Shown piece after piece: positions 23,294 to 28,387 of a stretch of DNA of 28,387 nt. How positions within the stretch are numbered: the first letter of the stretch is position 1; every line of letters starts with the position of its first letter. The position numbers were made by a program, and so were the translations under genes. Source of the DNA: an uncultured Eubacteriales bacterium. GTDB taxonomy: Bacteria; Bacillota_I; Bacilli_A; RF39; UBA660. The stretch lies in NCBI GenBank assembly GCA_905211265.1, contig CAJMAC010000013.1:1-28387 (forward strand), written 5' to 3'. The notes beneath the pieces were generated by a model. It searched no databases and was not told the origin of the DNA. It saw only the letters and a program-made list of their open reading frames with translations.

Positions 23294-23311
23294 TATCATA
23301 GTTATATGATA
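23294..23311. repeat. 18-bp inverted repeat
   Basis: TATCATA, 4-nt gap, TATGATA: a perfect 7-bp dyad just past the permease stop and about 140 bp before the HTH regulator gene. It lacks a T tract, so it is not a clear terminator. It could be an operator. Confidence 0.5.
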
Positions 23312-23315
23312 CTTT

Positions 23316-24062
23316 CTAATTTATTTGTTTATTTTTAAATATATTTATTCCTAATATGTTAACTATAATTATTAAGATTATGGAATATAAACTTATCTTT
23401 AGATAATTATCAGTTAAACTAACTATTTGGTATGCTTGTCCAAAAGGAATAAAGTCATACATAAATGTTAATATTTGTTTTTTTATACCTGATGAAATAC
23501 TTATTTTATATGGAAGATTACTTGTAAATACTAAAGCCATTATAGTAAGAGATAATGAATATATTGAAGATAAATTTTTAGTAGAAATAGACATTGTTAT
23601 AAAATTAAATATGGAACATATTGATATATTTAAAAGGATACTATTAAAAAATAAATATATAAATTTAGAAGGTGTTATTATAAAACTATTATTAAATATG
23701 AAAGATATAATTGTTAATGTAAAAATTGCTATTACCATATAAAGTAAACTTACTAAAACTGTTGTAATTAAGTTAGCTAAATAGATTTTTACTTTAGAAT
23801 AACCACTTATTATTTTATTTCTTATTGTACCATTGTTATAATCTGAATTTATAAATATACATATAAATATTGGAGTAAGTAAACATATTAAGAATGTATA
23901 ATCAAAGAAAACTTCCCCTAATTGATTAGGACAATTAACACAGTTTGGAGTATAGTTATTAAAGTATAACATTATATAAAAAATGGTAAAAAGAAATAAT
24001 ATAATTAGAAATGATTTACTTTTTTTAACTCTATAAAAGTTTGATTTTAATAAATTAATCAT
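23316..24062 (-). CDS. ABC-2 type permease
   Basis: 248 aa with six predicted membrane helices: about residues 18-34, 50-70, 96-122, 130-152, 165-182 and 220-240. The N-terminal LLKSNFYRVKKSKSF and NGTIRNKIISGYSKVKIYLA segments are typical of lantibiotic/bacitracin-type exporters (BcrB-like, ABC-2 family 4). Its start overlaps the ATPase end by 8 nt, so the two form one transporter. Substrate unknown; self-protection against peptides is the commonest role in this subfamily. Confidence 0.85.
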   Translation of the reverse strand: MINLLKSNFYRVKKSKSFLIILFLFTIFYIMLYFNNYTPNCVNCPNQLGEVFFDYTFLICLLTPIFICIFINSDYNNGTIRNKIISGYSKVKIYLANLITTVLVSLLYMVIAIFTLTIISFIFNNSFIITPSKFIYLFFNSILLNISICSIFNFITMSISTKNLSSIYSLSLTIMALVFTSNLPYKISISSGIKKQILTFMYDFIPFGQAYQIVSLTDNYLKISLYSIILIIIVNILGINIFKNKQIN

Positions 24063-24966
24063 TATTGTTACCTCCGATTAAGTTTATATAATATTCTTCC
24101 AAAGATTCATTTTTTTTAGTAATAGATTCTATTTCTAGGTTGTTATTAGTTAATTCTGTTATAAATTTTTGAATATTATAATCTTTGTATATATTAATTA
24201 TATTATTATCTTTTATTTCATATGGTATATTATTATTTTTAAAATAGTTAGTAAAACTTTTTAAGTTATTTACTTTTAATTCTATAAAACTAGTTAGTTT
24301 TTTATTTAATTCTTCACTACTTATTTCTTCGATAATTCTTCCTTTATCTATAAATCCATAATGAGTTGCTACTTTTGATAATTCATCTAAGTAATGACTT
24401 GATATTAAAATAGTAATATGTTTTTCTTTATTTAATTTTAAAATTATTTCTCTTATTTCAATAATTCCTTCAGGATCCAATCCATTTATAGGTTCATCTA
24501 AAATTAATATATTTGGATTATTTACTAAAGCTAAGGCTATACCTAATCTTTGTTTCATACCAAGTGAATAATATCTTACTTTTTTATTTCCTACATTAGA
24601 TAAACCTACTACATCAAGAAATTTTGATACATCTTGGTAATTAGTTAATCCTACTAGTTTCATTTGACAAATTATATTATCTTTGGCATTCATTTCTTCA
24701 TATATTGAAGGGCGTTCTATTATTGCTCCTATTTTCTTTCTAACAATGGAGATATCTTTAGTTTTATTATCTATTTTATTAATAAAGTATGTTCCATTTG
24801 TGGGATCTTGTAATCCACATATTATTCTAATTAAGGTTGTTTTACCTGCACCATTTTTTCCTATTAATCCATAAATAGAATTTTCTTTTATATGGACACT
24901 TAATTTATTTAATACTTGGTATTTACCGTATTTTTTAGTAATATCTTTTGTTTCTATTATATACAT
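24055..24966 (-). CDS. ABC transporter ATP-binding protein, BcrA-like
   Basis: 303 aa. The nucleotide-binding domain (1-220) has Walker A GKNGAGKT, signature YSLGMKQR, Walker B ILILDEP, D-loop NGLDPEG and switch His in SSH. A 70- to 80-residue C-terminal extension follows, a feature of BcrA/NatA-like ATPases that pair with short ABC-2 permeases. It pairs with the overlapping permease. It begins 13 bp after the sirtuin gene, with AGGAGG overlapping that gap, so the three are co-transcribed. Confidence 0.93.
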   Translation of the reverse strand: MYIIETKDITKKYGKYQVLNKLSVHIKENSIYGLIGKNGAGKTTLIRIICGLQDPTNGTYFINKIDNKTKDISIVRKKIGAIIERPSIYEEMNAKDNIICQMKLVGLTNYQDVSKFLDVVGLSNVGNKKVRYYSLGMKQRLGIALALVNNPNILILDEPINGLDPEGIIEIREIILKLNKEKHITILISSHYLDELSKVATHYGFIDKGRIIEEISSEELNKKLTSFIELKVNNLKSFTNYFKNNNIPYEIKDNNIINIYKDYNIQKFITELTNNNLEIESITKKNESLEEYYINLIGGNNND

Positions 24967-24979
24967 ATATCCTCCATAA

Positions 24980-25693
24980 TTATTTTAATTTACTAAATAC
25001 ATTACTTAAATTATCATTTATAACTAATGTTGCGTAAGAGTCATATGGTGTTTTTGTATCATTAATTATAACTAAGTTTTTATTATCAGTTAATCTTACT
25101 AAACTTGATGCAGGTTCTACAGTTAAGGAAGTACCTGCGACTAATAAAGTATCACATTTATAAATATAATACATTGCTTTTTCATAATCATTAAGCTGTT
25201 CTCCATATAAAACTACATCTGGTTTTATTATGCCCCCACAAGTACATTTAGGTATATCTTTACTATCAAATATATACTTTGCATCATACTTTTTATTACA
25301 TTTAATACAATGATTAGTTAGAATACTACCGTGTATTTCTATTACATTTTTACTACCTGATAGTTTATGTAATCCATCAATATTTTGAGTAATTATTGCT
25401 TTTAATTTATTTTTAGATTCTAAGGTGGTTAAGTATTTATGAATTATATTAGGCTTTTTATCTAAGACATTAAAATTAGATTTATAATAATCATAAAATA
25501 ATGAAGTATTGTTATAAAAACAATTTGCACTTAGTAAATATTCTGGATTATATTTTGTTTTTTCTTTATATAGTCCATTTTTACCTCTAAAATCTTTTAT
25601 TCCTGAATCTGTCGAAGTACCTGCACCATCAAAAAATACTATATTATTTGATTTATCTATTATTTCTTGTAATAATTTTATTTTATCTCCCAT
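24980..25693 (-). CDS. cobB: NAD-dependent protein deacylase, Sir2 family
   Basis: 237 aa cytosolic sirtuin that removes acyl groups from lysines using NAD. The NAD loop is GAGTSTDSGIKDFRG (23-37), TQNIDGLH is at 102-109, and the catalytic His121 sits in IHGS. The zinc site is C129/C132 and C150/C152, and GTSLTVEPA is near 188-196. The residue before GAG is Asp in place of the common Thr. The length is normal for bacterial class U/III sirtuins. It leads the operon with a BcrA-like ABC pair, an uncommon neighbour. AAGGAG lies before the ATG. Confidence 0.95.
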   Translation of the reverse strand: MGDKIKLLQEIIDKSNNIVFFDGAGTSTDSGIKDFRGKNGLYKEKTKYNPEYLLSANCFYNNTSLFYDYYKSNFNVLDKKPNIIHKYLTTLESKNKLKAIITQNIDGLHKLSGSKNVIEIHGSILTNHCIKCNKKYDAKYIFDSKDIPKCTCGGIIKPDVVLYGEQLNDYEKAMYYIYKCDTLLVAGTSLTVEPASSLVRLTDNKNLVIINDTKTPYDSYATLVINDNLSNVFSKLK

Positions 25694-25728
25694 ACCTACT
25701 CCTTATTAATCTTACTTGTTATATAATA

Positions 25729-25757
25729 TATATAACATAAATTAGAGAATATTACAA
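25729..25757 (-). promoter_or_regulatory. Candidate promoter of the sirtuin-ABC operon
   Basis: Minus-strand TTGTAA (25757-25752), 17-bp spacer and TATATA (25734-25729) with extended TGT. Confidence 0.5.
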
Positions 25758-25783
25758 CTTAAAAAACTAAAAAATATTTAAAT

Positions 25784-25816
25784 AAAAAGATACTAATTTT
25801 TGCTTTTTAGTATCTT
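25784..25816 (-). terminator. Terminator of the metallopeptidase gene
   Basis: A perfect 10-bp stem (AAGATACTAA / TTAGTATCTT) around a 10-nt loop, followed by TTTATTT, about 40 bases past the gene end. Confidence 0.85.
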
Positions 25817-25854
25817 AATGTAATATTATTCATCTTTATTTTTTTGTTCAAACA

Positions 25855-26670
25855 TTATATTATTAATTCTTTTTTAATATTTGATTTTGGTATAAGTTGG
25901 TACAAATTAGTATTTAAACAAACTTTATAAATGTCAGTATCCTTTTCAATCATATTGTTATTTATTAAATAGTCTGAAAGAATATTTGCTAGAGGGTAAC
26001 GCAACAAGTAATTAACTAATCCGATTTCTAAGTCATAATTATAATTCATTACTTTTTTTACTGTATTGATTTCTAAATCTTCAATACTTATTTTTCCATT
26101 TTTTATATATAATTCTTCATAAAACATCATGGATTCTATTGCACTTAACATTTTGGATTCATAATACATCCTATTATTTCTTTTAACATTAATTAATTCA
26201 TAATTTTTTTCATTATCTAACCAATCTTCTAATTTCTTTTCAATGTAAAATGAATATACTTCGCAAAGAAAATTATATTTATTTGGAATAATTGGTGGAT
26301 TAAAACTTCTATCAATATAATGTGCAAATTCGTGAGCAAGCATAAAGACATCTAAATCATTTCTAAAAAGTTTTATATATAATTTTCCATTTTTTGTATC
26401 CATAAAACTTTTTGTATTGTTTTTATCTATTAATATTTTATTGTTTTTTATTCCCTCTACAATAATTTCATAATATTCAAGATTGTAATTTTTATAAAAT
26501 TCAAGAACTGTTTCTAATGGATTATTTATATTTTGTGGATAATTCATTTTAGTATAATCTCTTTTAAAATAGTCTATTAGTTGATAGATTAAATCTTTTT
26601 TTATGATTTTATGTATATTTGCTTCTACTTTTACCCTTTCAATAAATAACTCAATATTTGATTTTTTCAT
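25855..26670 (-). CDS. Short HExxH zinc metallopeptidase
   Basis: 271 aa, no signal peptide, so cytosolic. The zinc motif is AHEFAHYID with His113, Glu114 and His117. A likely third ligand is Glu137 in CEVYSFYIE, an EVxSxxxE pattern like that of M3 (oligoendopeptidase F) enzymes, so this looks like a compact gluzincin. The C-terminal half is helical. M3 enzymes are usually near 600 aa, so the protein is a small relative or a separate family. Single gene with its own extended -10 promoter and terminator; GAGGAG precedes the ATG. Confidence 0.7.
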   Translation of the reverse strand: MKKSNIELFIERVKVEANIHKIIKKDLIYQLIDYFKRDYTKMNYPQNINNPLETVLEFYKNYNLEYYEIIVEGIKNNKILIDKNNTKSFMDTKNGKLYIKLFRNDLDVFMLAHEFAHYIDRSFNPPIIPNKYNFLCEVYSFYIEKKLEDWLDNEKNYELINVKRNNRMYYESKMLSAIESMMFYEELYIKNGKISIEDLEINTVKKVMNYNYDLEIGLVNYLLRYPLANILSDYLINNNMIEKDTDIYKVCLNTNLYQLIPKSNIKKELII

Positions 26671-26708
26671 AGCATCTCCTCAAAAATTACATTAACATTT
26701 TTAAACAT

Positions 26709-26714
26709 ATTATA
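26709..26714 (-). promoter_or_regulatory. Extended -10 of the metallopeptidase promoter
   Basis: TATAAT preceded by TGA, about 40 bp before the start. No convincing -35 is seen. Confidence 0.6.
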
Positions 26715-26832
26715 TCATTTATATTTGTATTTTCATAGTTTATCTAGTAAACTTTACATTTATTAGTTTAATTCTATCTTATATACAATAAAATAGTTTT
26801 AATTTAGAGACCTTAGGCTCACCAAGATAAAG

Positions 26833-26860
26833 AAAAAAATAACATAGATTTACTCTACAT
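26833..26860 (-). terminator. Terminator of the VanZ-RDD gene
   Basis: A stem ATGTAGA / TCTATGT (two G-U pairs) with a 5-nt loop, then TATTTTTTTC. The stop codon (26852-26850) lies in the loop. Confidence 0.7.
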
Positions 26861-27941
26861 TATTTGATTTTATAGTACTTACATATTTTATATTTAATAC
26901 TTTATCATATAGTAATTGTTTGTTTTTTAATACTTTGATAATGCTATAAATATAAAAGATTAAAAATATTAATGCTGTGTTTAAGGAAATTATTAAGGAT
27001 ATATAGGATGGTATATTTTTGGCTAGTAATACTTCTAGATGAATTACTATGTGTATTATTCCATAATAGTATAAGTAGATAAATATAGTTCTTAGTGTTA
27101 TTTTAAGTAGTCTTTGGTTAGGGACTTCTAATGAAACATTTATTATTTTTCCAAAGATAGTTTGATTATGATTAAGGTATGGAATTATTATGTAGTATAG
27201 GACTGCTAATAAGATATTTATATATTTATTATTTATTAAGAATGATACTAATAAAGTTATTAATGAATAAGTAAATATATCTCCTAGAAAAAGAGTTATT
27301 CTTCTTAGTGATGATACATTTTTTCCTTCTTTTAATGATTTGTTATCTATATCCTCTCTTGTAGGTAAATACTTTTGCATTGGTTTTATTATTAAATAAC
27401 CTAATAGGCCTCCTAAGGTATTAATTAATAAGTCATCTGCATCAAAGGTACGATATGCTTTTGGATAGATATAATATAATCCTGTTAATTGAGTTAATTC
27501 AAAGAATAAGGATATAAGAAAACTAAGTAATACTGTTTTTTTTAAAGAACATTTATAATAGTATCTTAGATATATTCCAAGTGGCATAAACATTATTACA
27601 TTAAATATTACGGTATATACACTTGACATAGTTAATATTTTTATAATACTAAATTGTTTTAATGAGGTAATGTCTTCAAATATATCTTTTATAAATGTTA
27701 ATGGTATTAACTGAGGAGTTGTTGCTTTCATATTTATTACTTCTTCTTTGGTTGGAAGGGGTAATATTACTAAGAAATACATTGTCATTAGGTATAAAAT
27801 AAAGGAATATACTATTAATGTTCTTAATTTATTTATTGATCCATAATGATGATATTCATATATTATATATGGTATTGTTATAAATATAGATAAAAAAGGA
27901 AAGATTATTAAGGCTGTTTTTATTGGTAGCGCATAAGTCAT
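26850..27941 (-). CDS. VanZ-RDD fusion membrane protein
   Basis: 363 aa, about eight to nine membrane helices. The N-terminal VanZ domain (about 40-190) shows NVIMFMPLGIYL, FFELTQLTGL (147-155) and RTFDADDLLINTLGGLLGY (164-182). The C-terminal part (about 205-340) resembles an RDD domain: a RRITLFLGDIF helix, then NHNQTIFGKIINV matching the GQTxGKxxxxI signature. VanZ proteins are linked to low-level glycopeptide (teicoplanin) resistance in enterococci, though most homologues are uncharacterised. It starts right after a BceB-like permease stop (1-bp gap), with the ribosome site AAAGGAGAG inside the permease's last codons, so the two are coupled. This context fits envelope or antimicrobial-peptide defence. 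Confidence 0.85.
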   Translation of the reverse strand: MTYALPIKTALIIFPFLSIFITIPYIIYEYHHYGSINKLRTLIVYSFILYLMTMYFLVILPLPTKEEVINMKATTPQLIPLTFIKDIFEDITSLKQFSIIKILTMSSVYTVIFNVIMFMPLGIYLRYYYKCSLKKTVLLSFLISLFFELTQLTGLYYIYPKAYRTFDADDLLINTLGGLLGYLIIKPMQKYLPTREDIDNKSLKEGKNVSSLRRITLFLGDIFTYSLITLLVSFLINNKYINILLAVLYYIIIPYLNHNQTIFGKIINVSLEVPNQRLLKITLRTIFIYLYYYGIIHIVIHLEVLLAKNIPSYISLIISLNTALIFLIFYIYSIIKVLKNKQLLYDKVLNIKYVSTIKSNNVE

Positions 27942-27942
27942 T

Positions 27943-28387
27943 TTATCTCTCCTTTATTATGTTTTTACTTGAATAATATGTTACTAAGAAATATCCTCCA
28001 TAAATTATTACTAGAAATACTGCGGTTAAAATTATTGAAGATAGTAATGATTCTGTTCCTATTGTTTTTAAGATATAGTTAGCAAAACTTATTCCAAATA
28101 TGGAGTGAATTACTGCTAATAACAATGGAAATAAGAAGAATACTCCTATTTGATTGAATAAAGCTTTATTTATCATTTTTTCATCTGTTCCTATTTTTCT
28201 TAACATATTAAATCTTTCTTTGTTATCGGTACTTTCAGATAATTCTTTTAAGGCTAGTATGGCTGCACTTGATATTAAGAAGATTATTCCTAGGTATAGT
28301 CCTACAAAGGTTACCATTGCTCCTAGTCCTATGGATGATGCATAGATATCTATTTTAGTATTATATGATAATAAGGTATCTTTGTTA
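27943..28387 (-). CDS. FtsX/BceB-like ABC permease, 3' part
   Basis: Partial: the frame stays open to the right edge of the window, so the N-terminal portion is missing and the ATG at 28317 is internal. The visible 147 residues have three membrane helices and the FtsX order: IGLGAMVTFVGLYLGIIFLI, a cytosolic loop with ERFNMLRKIGTDEKMINKAL, then two more helices. LRKIGTDEKMINKAL is typical of BceB-type peptide-antibiotic permeases. A BceA ATPase and a two-component pair would be expected beyond the edge. It is followed directly by the VanZ-RDD gene. Confidence 0.85.
   Translation of the reverse strand, partial: NKDTLLSYNTKIDIYASSIGLGAMVTFVGLYLGIIFLISSAAILALKELSESTDNKERFNMLRKIGTDEKMINKALFNQIGVFFLFPLLLAVIHSIFGISFANYILKTIGTESLLSSIILTAVFLVIIYGGYFLVTYYSSKNIIKER

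Overview
The window is very AT-rich and densely coded, with almost every gene on the minus strand. TGA is used as a stop, so the standard code applies. A HrcA/CIRCE heat-shock operon, a class B penicillin-binding protein, near-consensus sigma-A promoters with 17-bp spacers and strong AGGAGG-type ribosome sites all fit a walled, low-GC Firmicutes relative (Bacilli, Erysipelotrichia or uncultured RF39-like lineage). No tRNA, rRNA, CRISPR array or integrase/transposase gene was found.

Layout, read in the direction of transcription on the minus strand. 5170-148: heat-shock operon hrcA-grpE-(108-aa unknown)-dnaK-dnaJ, driven by one perfect promoter flanked by a canonical CIRCE and a second CIRCE-like dyad, ending in a strong terminator. 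11310-5707: an envelope-stress type operon of TetR regulator, LiaF-like protein, DUF4097-like protein, several small membrane proteins (two of them visibly frameshifted) and an ABC ATPase/permease pair; a palindrome sits on the TetR promoter. 14157-11322: CDP-alcohol phosphatidyltransferase, serS and a JAMM-like metalloprotease. A plus-strand COG2426-type membrane protein (14213-14710) converges on a kinase-fold gene through a shared bidirectional terminator. 17814-15568: class B PBP.

The most notable region is 20761-17839: a complete retron. It has an extended -10 promoter, an msr-msd noncoding RNA with a1/a2 repeats and two clear stem systems, a retron reverse transcriptase (NAxxH, LPQGAPTS, YSDD, VTG motifs) and, downstream, a 560-aa protein with two HEPN-type R-N-x3-H motifs about 380 residues apart. 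HEPN proteins are typically RNases and many act as toxins or abortive-infection effectors, so the module is best read as an anti-phage retron with a double-HEPN effector. The effector gene seems to have its own promoter nested in a weak terminator after the RT gene. I cannot match this pairing to a named retron type from memory.

The remainder (28387-20785) is housekeeping and accessory: a tail-anchored unknown protein, mscL, gpmA, an orphan MqsA-like zinc-finger/HTH regulator, a sirtuin with a BcrA-type ABC ATPase and permease, a short HExxH metallopeptidase, a VanZ-RDD protein and the 3' part of a BceB/FtsX-like permease cut by the window edge.
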